DNA of 64,000 nt. Source: JACOND01 sp965202795 (GTDB lineage Bacteria > Bdellovibrionota > Bdellovibrionia > Bdellovibrionales > UBA1609). Numbering within the stretch: position 1 is the first letter of the stretch; every line of letters starts with the position of its first letter. Of the stretch, positions 16,850 to 25,588 are shown piece by piece. The notes under the pieces are model-generated. The model made no database searches, was not told where the DNA came from, and worked only from the letters and a program-made list of their open reading frames with translations. The position numbers were made by a program, and so were the translations under genes. Location: NCBI GenBank assembly GCA_965202795.1, contig OZ241848.1:2294001-2358000 (forward strand), written 5' to 3'.

Positions 16850-18061
16850 GGGATTCCCTCCATGGGTTTTTTTAATGGGTTGTTTTCATTGCCCGGCAGA
16901 CAATCCGCCGGGCAGCCTCAATAAAGCGGCGGGGGACAGCGGCGCAGGCTGAAAACGGACCTGGCCGCCAGAATCCCGCCAAAATCCGCCGGCGGGATGG
17001 GCCGCCGGCGCTGTTAATTGCCACAGCCTTTTGCCGCCATCTGCATGGCTGTTTCAGCCATGCGCCGCGCAGCCGGATCGGAGGGCAATCCCCGCCTGGC
17101 CCGCAGCCGGCAAAGCAAAAAAATGTAACATAATGAAGCTTATCGGCGGCTTTGGCCGGGCCAGGCCAAAAAGGGCGGCCCGCGCTGCCCAGCCTAAAGG
17201 CGGGGAAAATCGGGCTTTAAATTCTGGATCTGGGCCTGCGGCTGTCCTTTATATAAGGACATTTGCGCGCCCTCAGAGCCAGCTGCTTAAACAGGTCCCA
17301 GCGCTGAGCCTATTTTTTGGAACGGCCTCAGTCGTTCCCGGCCCGCTGCAGAGAAGCAGGATTTTCCAGAGGAGTCTTGTCGGCTGTTCCCGCCCCGGCC
17401 GGCGCATGGCGGGGCCAATGCCAAACCTCTGCTTTTGCCTGAGAAAAGTCAGACAGGACTCGGCGCTATAAGCGAGCTGATTTTCTCTGGATTTCGGCGC
17501 TTTCGAAAAAAAAAGCTTGTGTTTGCAAGCGCTTGCGAGTCATCAATGCAATTGAGATCAGGCCCTTCAGGCAGGCTGTCCGCCGCCGGCGGGGCGCTGC
17601 CGGGGGAGCTTGCAAATCCCCGCATCTCCCGAATCAAAATTCCTGTTTTTGCTGAATCTGGCGCTGCCAGAAAATCATGACGCAATGCGGCAAATATTCC
17701 AAAATGGAATGTTTTTGCGCCAAAATGGAATGTTTTTTTCTCAAAACCCCCCAAAACCGGGGTTTTGAGGGCATTTTGGCTGGATCGTTTTTTGCATGAT
17801 GTTTTTTGATTGCGCCTGAGCTTAAACAGATTTTTTAGAGATTTGCTTAAAATTTGAGCGCTTTTTGAGTTTTTTTTCAGATTGGGGGATTTTCGGGATT
17901 TTTAGGCGCTTTTTGAGGTTTTTTTTAAAAAAAATGCAAAAAAATCTCGTTTTTACATCGTTTTTGCATGTTGTTTCACAAAGTCTGCGGCAAAAGCTCC
18001 AAACAGAGGCTTTAGCGGCGGCGGGCAAGCGGCAGGCAAAAACCAAAAAGGAGGGACAGCC
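16850..18061. other. 1.2-kb region without a supported gene
   Basis: Open frames here (for example 17031-17471 plus) have an unnatural composition and no recognisable features. The stretch 17699-17735 has two copies of CCAAAATGGAATGTTTTT, 21 bases apart. It is followed by the hairpin CTCAAAACCCC-N8-GGGGTTTTGAG at 17740-17769. From 17780 to 17970 the sequence becomes strongly T-rich on the plus strand with repeated TTTTTGAGGTTTTTTTT-like runs, ending at the Rpn gene. The last part probably holds that gene's promoter. Confidence 0.5.
17740..17769. other. Perfect 11-bp inverted repeat
   Basis: CTCAAAACCCC at 17740-17750 and GGGGTTTTGAG at 17759-17769 form a perfect stem with an eight-base loop. 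Two direct copies of AAAATGGAATGTTTTT lie immediately before it. It could be a terminator or a protein-binding site; no gene ends nearby. Confidence 0.5.
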
Positions 18062-19531
18062 ATGAAAGCAAACATTTTCGGCAAGGGAAAAAAGAGAAAA
18101 AAGGACAAATCAGGGGGCAAAGCTGGCGGAGGCCGGGGCAAAAACAGCGGAGGCGGGGCAGGCGATGCCGGGACAGCAAAAAGCCGGCCCTCTGGACAAG
18201 CCCGCCACTCCCCGGCGGATCGGGAACGGCCGAAAGGCTGTCCCGGCAAACAGACACTGACAGGGCGGCCCTCTGGAGGGACCTGCCGCTCCCCGGCGAC
18301 TCGGGAACGGCCGAAAGGCCGTCCCAGCAAACAGACGCTGACAGGGCGGCCCTCTGGACAAGCCCGCCATGCCGCGGAGGCGCGGGAACGGCCGCTAGGC
18401 CGTCCCGGCAAACAAGCCCCCTCTGGAAGGACCTGCCTCTCCGCAGCGGCGAGGGAACGGCCGCTAGGCCGGCCCAATAAACGAATCCGCAGGGGGCCCT
18501 CAGTCCATGACTCTTACTTCCGCAAGGTTTTTTCCAAAAAAAGATACACCCCCAACATCTTTAAGCTTGCGCTCCCTGAAAAACTCTACAATCTGCTGGA
18601 ATGGAGCTCCCTGGAGGTCGAAATGAAAACCTTTCTAAGCGAGGAAATGAGAGAAAGGCGGACCGACATCCTCTGCTCTGTGAAAATTAAAAACGGCGGC
18701 GGACGGCTGGGCCTGCTGTTTCTTTTGGAGCACCGGAGCCACCAGGGAAAGGACATCCACCAGATTCTTCTGGAGTATCAGACTCCGGCTTACCGGGCCT
18801 TGAAGATGCCCATCATCCCCATTGTGCCCTACAGCGGAAAAAGGCCAAAGTGGACCCAGCCCCTGGATTTCCATGGCTCGCTGCTGCGGGATTTTAAGAG
18901 CCAGCTTTCGCCGGCCCAGTCCAGGGCCGCGGCGGAGGTTTGGGATGCAATAAAGGGGCATGTTCTGAACTTTCGTTATTTTCTGCTGAATTTGAGGGAG
19001 CTGGATGAGGGAAGGGCAGAGGGCTTGACTTCTCATCCGGCATTGTTTATTCTGCAGTATATATGGGATTTGAAGGGGGATTGGGAGCGGGCTGAGCGGA
19101 TTATTAAAAAGCTGTTTCGCATGGGGGCCGCTTTAAGCCTTGAGGACTGGAAGGCTCTAATAAACAAGGCTGTTGATTACATTTGCAGCGCTCATCCGAG
19201 GCGGTTTAACTGGGAGGTTTTAAAGGAGATCGATCAAAAAGCCACAGGAGGGAAAAACTTTATGCAGTTTATAGACACAATGGAAGAGGTTGGCAAAAAA
19301 AACCTGCGGAAAGGCCTGCAAAAAGGCCTGCAAAAAGGCCGGCAGGAAGGCCGCCAAGAGGGCCGCCAGGAGGAGCGCCGGGCGGTCATTTTCAACATGC
19401 TCCAGGAAAAGTTTGATATTTCCGCTATTTCCAGGGCAACTGGCCTGCCAGAAACTGAGATTATCAAGTTCAAAAACGGCAAGCTCAAAAGCCAGCCGAA
19501 AGCGGGCGCTCAAAACGGCAAGGCTGAATAA
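18062..19531 (+). CDS. Rpn-family (PD-(D/E)XK) transposase-like nuclease with repeat-derived N-terminus
   Basis: A 489-residue member of the recombination-promoting nuclease family, DNase-like proteins often annotated as putative transposases. Residues about 35-145 are translated from four in-frame copies of the palindromic repeat (RERPKGRPSKQ-type motifs). The nuclease domain follows: HDSYFRKVF, then RRTDILCSVK with the acidic residue and LLFLLEHRS, where most relatives, including the two others in this window, have EHKS. The catalytic Lys is therefore Arg here, which may reduce activity. The end has a KGLQKGRQEGRQ-type repeat and the shared GLPETEIIKFKNGK tail. AGGAGGG lies upstream of ATG 18062. 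Confidence 0.8.
   Translation: MKANIFGKGKKRKKDKSGGKAGGGRGKNSGGGAGDAGTAKSRPSGQARHSPADRERPKGCPGKQTLTGRPSGGTCRSPATRERPKGRPSKQTLTGRPSGQARHAAEARERPLGRPGKQAPSGRTCLSAAARERPLGRPNKRIRRGPSVHDSYFRKVFSKKRYTPNIFKLALPEKLYNLLEWSSLEVEMKTFLSEEMRERRTDILCSVKIKNGGGRLGLLFLLEHRSHQGKDIHQILLEYQTPAYRALKMPIIPIVPYSGKRPKWTQPLDFHGSLLRDFKSQLSPAQSRAAAEVWDAIKGHVLNFRYFLLNLRELDEGRAEGLTSHPALFILQYIWDLKGDWERAERIIKKLFRMGAALSLEDWKALINKAVDYICSAHPRRFNWEVLKEIDQKATGGKNFMQFIDTMEEVGKKNLRKGLQKGLQKGRQEGRQEGRQEERRAVIFNMLQEKFDISAISRATGLPETEIIKFKNGKLKSQPKAGAQNGKAE
18181..18482 (+). repeat. Four tandem palindromic repeat copies inside the Rpn gene
   Basis: Four copies with about 81-bp spacing, starting near 18185, 18267, 18348 and 18416. Each carries the core GGGAACGGCCGNNAGGCCG(T/G)CCC followed by (A/G)GCAAACA or AATAAAC. 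All four keep the reading frame of the nuclease gene. Confidence 0.85.
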
Positions 19532-19599
19532 GCCGCGGCTTAGGCCTGGCCCGGGCGGGGGCCGGCCCGGCAATTAAAAGAGCTTTTGTCTTGGCCCCA

Positions 19600-19935
19600 C
19601 ACAGCGCTCATCCGGGGCGGTTTAACTGGGAGGTTTTAAAGGAGATCGATCAAAAAGCCACAGGAGGGAAAAACTTTATGCAGTTTATAGACACAATGGA
19701 AGAGGTTGGCAAAAAAAACCTGCAAAAAGGCCTGCAGAAAGGCCGGCAGGAGGGCCGCCAGGAGGGCCGGCAGGCAAGGGAGCGAGAGGTCATTTTAAAC
19801 ATGCTCCATGCCAAAGCGGATATTGCATTTATTGTTAAAGTGACTGGCCTGCCAGAAACTGAGATTATCAAGTTCAAAAACGGCAAGCTCAAAAGCCAGC
19901 CGAAAGCGGGCGCTCAAAACGGCAAAGCTGAATGA
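19600..19935 (+). pseudogene. Duplicated 3' end of the Rpn nuclease gene
   Basis: From about 19600 the sequence repeats the last 340 bases of the gene at 18062-19531 (AHP.RFNWEVLKEIDQKATGG through the KGRQEGRQ repeats to GLPETEIIKFKNGKLK). An open frame of 114 residues remains, but it lacks the nuclease domain and a proper start. Differences are clustered in the repeat-rich middle (ARERE...HAKADIAFIVKV). This is a tandem partial duplication that probably encodes no functional protein. Confidence 0.75.
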
Positions 19936-20960
19936 GCCGCGGCTTAGGCCTGGCCCGGGCAAGCTGGCAATAAAAGGCGGCCCCTTGCCGCGCTGAAAGG
20001 CGCCTTCCCTCGCAGCACTCATTTCCCCCTGAAAAGGCAGAGCCCTTCGCGCGCTCTCCGGCATCTTTTGCTTTTGCCAAAAAAATCAGGCATATCCCAG
20101 CGCTGAACCTGCTTTAGCCCCCTGCGCCAAACCCCTGATTTTCCCGCAGGAGCGGCCGTCCAGACAAATATGCCTGTGACTCCCCGGCGGCAAGGGGATG
20201 GCCCCTGTCCCAGCAAACAGGCATCCTCTGGACAGGCTCGCCTCTCCGTGGAGGACCGGGAGCGGCCGAAAGGCCGTCCCAGCAAACAGGCATCCTCTGG
20301 ACAGGCTCGCCTCCCCGCGGAGGACCGGGAGCGGCCGAAAGGCCGGCCAGATAAACAGGCGAGGCCGGCCATCGAAACGAAAAAATGAGACAGATTTAGC
20401 GGCAAAAAGCCGAAAAAGGCTTTAGAGGGATAAAAGAAGCCTCCGCCCAGGGCCGCGGGGGAAGAAATCTTCTTAGCTGCTGGACTTTTGGCTTAAAAAT
20501 GTCTCATTTTTTCGCCTTTTTACTTTGTTAGGGCTGGACAAAAGGCGCAAGCCGCCGATAAGCTTAATTATGTTGCGCAAACAGCCCCGAAGCTGTCCCA
20601 AAGTCCAGGGAAAATCGCCCTCTTCCATCTTATTTTCAAAGTTGTTCCAATGCCCGCCAGTTGCGGCAGCGCGCCAGCTGAAAACTGTTTTAAAAGCGCC
20701 AAAGCTGGAAGGCAGCGGCGCAAGCGCAACAAATCATCCAAAGCTAAACCAGTTCACTCCCCTCCTTTGAAAGGCAGAGACGGCTCAAACCCGCAAATGC
20801 CAAAATAACAGCCCGCTTGCAGGGAGAAGGGCTGCGCAATGAATCCCTGGATTTTTTCCAGGAAAATCATGCTGCGGGGATGGCATCCCCCCGCGCGCCC
20901 CTCAGCTGCAATGAGATTCTGAAAATGCTTTAAAAAAAAGGATAAAAAGAAACTTCTGAC
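19936..20960. other. 1-kb region without a gene; holds a palindromic repeat array
   Basis: No gene is supported. Positions 20160-20365 carry three palindromic repeat copies. The rest (20400-20960) has mixed composition and no recognisable signal. A short minus-strand frame at 20754-20993 runs into the inverted copy of the 23-bp repeat and is probably not a gene. Confidence 0.5.
20160..20365 (+). repeat. Palindromic repeat array
   Basis: Two complete copies and one degenerate copy. The complete ones read CCTCTGGACAGGCTCGCC-N10-GGACCGGGAGCGGCCGAAAGGCCG(T/G)CC and then AGCAAACAGGC or AGATAAACAGGC. The spacing is about 70 bp. Confidence 0.8.
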
Positions 20961-20969
20961 AATATCATC

Positions 20970-20986
20970 GGAATATTTGCGGCTCC
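20970..20986 (-). repeat. Inverted copy of the 23-bp short repeat
   Basis: On the minus strand this reads GGAGCCGCAAATATTCC and continues with GATGATATTGTCAGAAG and a T-rich run. This resembles the copy at 30707-30760 (CATCATCAGAAG then CTTCTTTTTTTT). It borders the methyltransferase relic on its left. Confidence 0.65.
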
Positions 20987-21002
20987 GGAACAAGTGTCAG
21001 CT

Positions 21003-21204
21003 CTGCCCAAAATCTGGGGCGCCGCTGGCTGGGCTGTGATATTTCAAAAGACGCTATTTCTGTTATTAGAAAAAAGGATGGCTAAGGGGCATCGCCTGAA
21101 AATCAAGGTTTTTCCCCCAGGCAGCCTTTCAAAAGATCAAATAATGAGGCTTGATCCTTTTGAATTTGAAAGGCATGCTGCGGGCCTTATAGGGACGCCA
21201 AATG
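21003..21204 (+). pseudogene. DNA methyltransferase fragment
   Basis: The frame from about 21006 reads AQNLGRRWLGCDISKDAISVIRK, a typical FxGxG/SAM-binding region (motif I-X region) of N4/N6 DNA methyltransferases. A frameshift at the AAAAAAGG run leads into MAKGHRLKIKVFPPGS...DPFEFERHAAGLIGTPND, like the restriction-associated segment that follows in such enzymes. Both ends stop abruptly at copies of the 23-bp repeat, so only about 65 codons of a much larger gene remain. Confidence 0.65.
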
Positions 21205-21227
21205 ATTAAGGAGTCTGCAAATATTCC
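21205..21227 (+). repeat. 23-bp short repeat copy
   Basis: ATTAAGGAGTCTGCAAATATTCC. The same motif occurs at 30707-30729 (one mismatch), at 46354-46376 (diverged) and inverted at 20970-20986. Here it truncates the methyltransferase relic. Confidence 0.7.
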
Positions 21228-21633
21228 GACAGAATTACTGGAACTCTCTAATCAAGCCTTCTTTAAAAATGCCATTCAATGTTGGAATATTTATGAACTC
21301 TTTAATAACAATATTGCCGCCGCGAATATCCAGGGGGGCAGCGGAGGGCGGCAGACATTCAGCGGCGGGAGAGCCTGTCCGCCGCCCTGACATGGCTTTA
21401 GCGCGCGGAAGGCTTTTCCCTCATCCATCAGCGCGCCTGGATGGAAAAAATGCCCCTCCAAAAAAAAGCCCGGCGCCGAATCCGCGATGTTCCCCAGCCC
21501 CAGAGCTGAATCTGCATCAGCCCCGCGGGGCCCCGCTGAACCTGCTGTGTTCCCTTGAGAGCCCGGCGCCGAGCATGCGGGAGCAGCTGAAAACAGCCGC
21601 GGGCGAATGAGAGGAGGGCGCCTGGACTGAGCT
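21228..21633. other. 400-bp region without a gene
   Basis: The first 100 bases are AT-rich; the rest is GC-rich with scattered homopolymers. No coding or RNA feature is supported. It ends at the stop codon of the minus-strand ankyrin gene. Confidence 0.4.
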
Positions 21634-23004
21634 TCAATCAGAGCGCCACTGGCGCCATTTTCTCAGCGCGAGGCCCTCTGTCCGATCAGCTAAAAGCCGC
21701 AAGATATCTTTGTGTCCGTAAAGCATGGCCGCATCAAAAGCCCTTGCGCCTGTTGAGGTTTCTTTTTCCATATCAGCGCCATTTTCCAAAAGAAGCGCCG
21801 CCACAGCCGCCTGCCCATGCCACGCAGCATCATACAAGGCTGTCTGGCCTCTTTGATCCTGAATGTTCGGATCAGCGCCATGCTCTAAAAGCAGCGAGGC
21901 TATATCCGCTTCCCCCTGCCGCGCGGCCCGGTGAAGGGCTGTCTTGCCATTTTTGCTGCTCTGAAGGTTTGGATCAAGCCCCATTTCCAAAAGAAGAGCT
22001 GCTGTTTTGGCCCGCGCCCAAAACACGGACATATAAAGAGCTGTCCAGCCATTTTCATCCTGAATGCCTGGATCAGCGCCATGCTCCAAAAGAAGCGCTG
22101 CTGTTTTATCCCGCCCCCAAACCACAGATGTATGAAGGGCTGCCCAGCCATTTTCATCCTGAATGTCTGGATCAGCGCCATGCTCCAAAAGAAGCGCTGC
22201 TGTTTTATCCTGCCCCCAAAACACAGATGTATGAAGAGCTGTCCGGCCTCTTTGATCCTGAATGTTCGGATCCGCGCCGGTTTTTAAAAGAAACTCTGCC
22301 ACAGCCGCATGCTCCTCCCGCGCGGCATAGTAAAGGGCTGTCCAGCCATCTTCATCCTTGATGTCTGGATCCGCGCCGGTTTTTAAAAGAAACTCTGCCA
22401 CAGCCGCATGCCCCTCCCGCGCGGCATAGTGAAGGGCTGTCAGGCCCCCATAGCCAGGCATGTTTAGGCTGGGCGTGTCGATATAAGCTTTGGCCGCCGC
22501 TATATTCCCCCGCCGCGCGGCCAGCAAAAACAAATGGCCCCGCTGCTTCCCTGAAAGGCAAAAGAAGGGCCGCAGGGCCGGCCCGGCAAACAGGCGCTGA
22601 TAGGCCGGCTCTTTAGACAAATCATCAAAATCCTCCTCTTTCAAAAAACCCTCCATCTCCAGCAAATTAAAAATCAAACACTGCTCCTCTTTGTCAAAAG
22701 CGGCTTCCCGTTTGCCGGAAGCTGCCCTCTGTTTGTTTGCGGCAGCTTCCTGTTTGCGCGCCAAAGCCCAGGCCGCCTTGTCTATTTCGCCTTTGCTTAA
22801 AAAGCCGGCAGCTGCCTCTATAGCGGCCTTAACGGCAGCGCGATTTTCCTGCGCTCTCTGCCTCAGCTGGTTATAATAAGCAGCTGCCTCTATAGCGGCC
22901 TTAACGGCAGCGCGATCTCCGGCCTCAGCAGCAGCTTTTTCGGAAAAAACCGCCGGACCCGCCAACACAAAAATCGGGAAAAACATAAAAAATATTTTTT
23001 TCAT
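21634..23004 (-). CDS. Exported ankyrin-repeat protein
   Basis: A 456-residue protein with signal peptide MKKIFFMFFPIFVLAGPAVFSE, a helical linker and about nine ankyrin repeats (G.TALHYAAREGHAAVAEFLLKTGADPDIKD and variants). The linker contains a tandem duplication of AAVKAAIEAAA about 30 residues apart. Around QRLFAGPALRPFFCLSGKQR the coding sequence is a piece of the palindromic repeat, read on its opposite strand (22560-22605). AGGAGG lies upstream of ATG 23004. It is probably exported and binds proteins; whether it is an effector cannot be told from sequence alone. Neighbouring repeats are nearly identical, suggesting recombination among them. Confidence 0.82.
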   Translation of the reverse strand: MKKIFFMFFPIFVLAGPAVFSEKAAAEAGDRAAVKAAIEAAAYYNQLRQRAQENRAAVKAAIEAAAGFLSKGEIDKAAWALARKQEAAANKQRAASGKREAAFDKEEQCLIFNLLEMEGFLKEEDFDDLSKEPAYQRLFAGPALRPFFCLSGKQRGHLFLLAARRGNIAAAKAYIDTPSLNMPGYGGLTALHYAAREGHAAVAEFLLKTGADPDIKDEDGWTALYYAAREEHAAVAEFLLKTGADPNIQDQRGRTALHTSVFWGQDKTAALLLEHGADPDIQDENGWAALHTSVVWGRDKTAALLLEHGADPGIQDENGWTALYMSVFWARAKTAALLLEMGLDPNLQSSKNGKTALHRAARQGEADIASLLLEHGADPNIQDQRGQTALYDAAWHGQAAVAALLLENGADMEKETSTGARAFDAAMLYGHKDILRLLADRTEGLALRKWRQWRSD

Positions 23005-23009
23005 CTGAA

Positions 23010-23393
23010 TTATCCTCCTGTATCTGAAAAAGCTTTTTTGCAGCGGCTGGCCAAAGCGGCGGATTTTTCCGACAAATAGCGGACCGGCGCTTCCATATAT
23101 GCAGGCAAAATGCTCAAACCCGCAAAAAAGACACCGGCAGCGACAGCCGCGTCATGCCAGTTAGATATATTAGATATATCCACAATTCCAGCCGTCAGTA
23201 TCCCGGCTCCGGCAGCAACAGCTGCCGCGCCGGCCGGGCTTCCCCCCAAATAAGCATAGTGATTTTGGCTGCGGCTTGGATCAGCTGATTCTGTTTTGTC
23301 TTAAGCCTTGGCTCCGCTGAACGCTTTTTCAGAAAAAACCGCCGGCGCCGCCAAAATAAACATCGGGAAAAACATAAAAAATATTTTTTTCAT
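23010..23393 (-). pseudogene. Exported small protein gene with an in-frame TAA, paralogue of 4946-5344
   Basis: From ATG 23393, preceded by AGGAGG, the frame reads MKKIFFMFFPMFILAAPAVF then SEKAFSGAKA, a signal peptide nearly identical to that of the adjacent ankyrin gene. A TAA at 23301-23303 interrupts it. The same frame continues with HYAYLGGSPAGAAAV and ends YLSEKSAALASRCKKAFS, matching the paralogue at 4946-5344. The gene is therefore broken by a single nonsense codon. Internal initiation at a TTG would give 79 residues without a signal peptide. It lies five bases upstream of the ankyrin gene start. Confidence 0.65.
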
Positions 23394-23547
23394 CTTCTTA
23401 ACCTCCTTTTTTGGTTTTCTAATTTTTCATGGGAAGTGTAGCGGCTTTTTTTCTGCCTGTCAAGGAAAAAAATGATAATTTTGCAAAATTTGCGCTCCCG
23501 CCCGCCGGCCTGAAAAGCCGGCGGAAGGCTCCCCGCGGGCGCCCGCA

Positions 23548-23590
23548 TGGGGGCGGAGCGGCCGAGAGGCCGGCCCGGCAAACAGCCCGC
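23548..23590 (+). repeat. Partial palindromic repeat upstream of nuoG
   Basis: GGGCGGAGCGGCCGAGAGGCCGGCCCGGCAAACAGCC: the core and tail of the family without the left part. It is in frame with an upstream extension of nuoG, as seen for murA. Confidence 0.65.
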
Positions 23591-23669
23591 TTGCGCTTTT
23601 TGCGCAAGCTCTTATAATAGAGGGGCCGGGCTGAAAAAAAACCAGCTGCGGAGGGGGAATGGCAGGGCT

Positions 23670-25391
23670 ATGAAAAAAAACACAGGCAAAAAACCGCCTC
23701 AAAGCGCCCCGGCGGGCAGTCCGCTCAAATGCAGGATTAACGGGCGGGAGGCCTCTTTTTCCAAGGGGACATTGATCATTCAGGCCTTCAAAAAACTGGG
23801 CATGGAGCTGGCCCATTACTGCTGGCATCCGGGGCTGAGCGCCGCCGGGGCCTGCCGCCTCTGCATGGTTGAAATCAAGGGGCAAAAAAAGCTCCAGATT
23901 GCCTGCAACACTGAGATTCAGGATGGCATGGACATCAGCAGCCAGTCAGAGCCAGTCAGAGAGGCCGTCAAGTGGGGCCTGGAATACCACTTAATCAATC
24001 ACCCCCTGGACTGCCCGATATGCGATCAGGCGGGGGAGTGCGCCCTTCAGGATCAATACATGAGGTTTGGCGCCTACAGCCCCTCCATGTCCCAGCCCAA
24101 AGTCAAAAAGCGAAAAGCTGTAAATCTGGGGCCAAAAATTGTTCTGGACACAGAGCGCTGCATCCTCTGCTCCCGCTGCGTCCGCTTCACAGATGAGGTT
24201 TCCAAAACCCATGAGCTGGGGATTTTTGACCGCGGCGACAGAAGCGAAATTGGGGTTTTTAAAGACAAGCCCCTGGATAACATTTATGCCATGAACACAG
24301 TGGATATATGCCCCGTGGGGGCGCTCACCTCAAAAGACTTCCGCTTTAAGCAGAGGGTTTGGAATTTGAAAACCGCCGACTCTGTCTGCTCCGGCTGCGC
24401 GACAGGCTGCGCCATCCATGCGGACTATAACGAGGAGGGCGTCTGGCGGGTCAGGCCCCGCTTTAACCCTGAAGTCAACGGGCATTGGATGTGCGACAAG
24501 GGCCGCGATTTGTTTAAAAGCTCCAATCCGGCAGGCCGCCTGCGGCGGGCCATGCGCGGCCAAGGCGCAAGCTGGGAGACTCTGAAGCCTCTTGAGGCTT
24601 TAAAAGAGATGGGGCGGGAATTGTTTTGGGGGGCGCGCGCGGCCGCGCGGGCGCAGCCGGAGCAGGCGGCTGAAAAATCTGGGCCGTCCCGCCGGCGGGC
24701 GGAGCAGGCGGCTCAAAAAAACCCTCAAAGCCAAAACGGAGCCAGTCATCATGCTGAGGGCGGAAGAAGCCGGCCGCCGGTTATTGTCCTCACCGGCCAA
24801 TACACAAACGAAGAGTATCAGGAGCTGGCCGCTGCCTTCCCCCATGGGCTGTTTTATCACTGGACAAACTGGAGGCGCAAAGGAGAGGAAAATGACTTTG
24901 ACGGCCTTCTGCTCCGGGGCGACCGCAACCCCAACACAGCGGGGCTGAAAAAGCGCTTCCCCAAAATCAAGCCCTGGAAAGAGTTTGAAGAGCTGGAGCC
25001 TGAAAAGCAGAGGCCCCTTTTGGCCCTGGGGCCGGAAAACCATGCCTTTTATCCTGATTTAGAGGAAAAAACCAAAGCTTTTTCAAAATGGGGGCGCTTT
25101 ATCTGGATCGCTCCCGGAGAAAACCCCTTTTTGCCGCCAAAAAAGGGGTTTTGGCAGATTCCCATCAGGACATCATTTGAAAAAAACGGGAGCTATGTCA
25201 GCGCAAAGGGCCTGATTCAAAAAATCCGCGCAGTTCAGATTTTTGCCCCTCAGGCCCTGCCCCTGCAGAGCTGCCTGAAAGCCTTTAAAAAAGAGGGGGA
25301 AAAAGCTTTTGCGGGCGGCCTTCATGGGGCGCGGACCCGGCCCTATTTTAAGTCCAACCAGTTTTTGAGCCGGACCGAAAAGCTCTGGTGA
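23670..25391 (+). CDS. nuoG: NADH-quinone oxidoreductase subunit G (NuoG)
   Basis: NuoG carries most of the iron-sulfur clusters of the complex I peripheral arm. Visible ligands: Cys51, 62, 65, 79 for the [2Fe-2S] cluster; His111, Cys115, 118, 124 for the His-ligated [4Fe-4S] cluster; Cys164, 167, 170, 214 for N4; and CSGCATGC (240-247) with a later WMCDKGR for the extra cluster. At 573 residues it is short, as the C-terminal molybdopterin-like domain is reduced. A low-complexity linker lies at about 320-370. No other nuo gene is in the window, which is unusual because these genes are normally clustered. ATG 23670 is chosen because the upstream open frame is repeat-derived. Confidence 0.9.
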   Translation: MKKNTGKKPPQSAPAGSPLKCRINGREASFSKGTLIIQAFKKLGMELAHYCWHPGLSAAGACRLCMVEIKGQKKLQIACNTEIQDGMDISSQSEPVREAVKWGLEYHLINHPLDCPICDQAGECALQDQYMRFGAYSPSMSQPKVKKRKAVNLGPKIVLDTERCILCSRCVRFTDEVSKTHELGIFDRGDRSEIGVFKDKPLDNIYAMNTVDICPVGALTSKDFRFKQRVWNLKTADSVCSGCATGCAIHADYNEEGVWRVRPRFNPEVNGHWMCDKGRDLFKSSNPAGRLRRAMRGQGASWETLKPLEALKEMGRELFWGARAAARAQPEQAAEKSGPSRRRAEQAAQKNPQSQNGASHHAEGGRSRPPVIVLTGQYTNEEYQELAAAFPHGLFYHWTNWRRKGEENDFDGLLLRGDRNPNTAGLKKRFPKIKPWKEFEELEPEKQRPLLALGPENHAFYPDLEEKTKAFSKWGRFIWIAPGENPFLPPKKGFWQIPIRTSFEKNGSYVSAKGLIQKIRAVQIFAPQALPLQSCLKAFKKEGEKAFAGGLHGARTRPYFKSNQFLSRTEKLW

Positions 25392-25541
25392 GATTTTCCG
25401 CCAAAAAAAAGATTTTTCTTGCATTTGAGCCTAACATCAGGTTCAATAAGGCAGGCAGGCGCGCCCCCAGACACCTCCCCGGCATGCCGGGCAAAAGTCT
25501 GGAATAAAAACATCCATCAAAAAAAATATTTTCTGTAAAAA

Positions 25542-25558
25542 CCAGGCTGAAAGCCTGG
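25542..25558. other. Short perfect hairpin upstream of the barrel gene
   Basis: CCAGGCT-GAA-AGCCTGG, a seven-base-pair stem with a three-base loop, about 30 bases before the start codon at 25589. It could be the attenuating end of the nuoG transcript or a leader structure. Confidence 0.35.
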
Positions 25559-25588
25559 AAAACCAAAAGCGCTTTTGCGGATCAAGCC

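Noticed and set aside
17031..17471. 146-codon plus-strand frame in the gene-poor region
   Set aside because: Amino-acid composition is that of GC-rich non-coding DNA; no Shine-Dalgarno sequence or motif.
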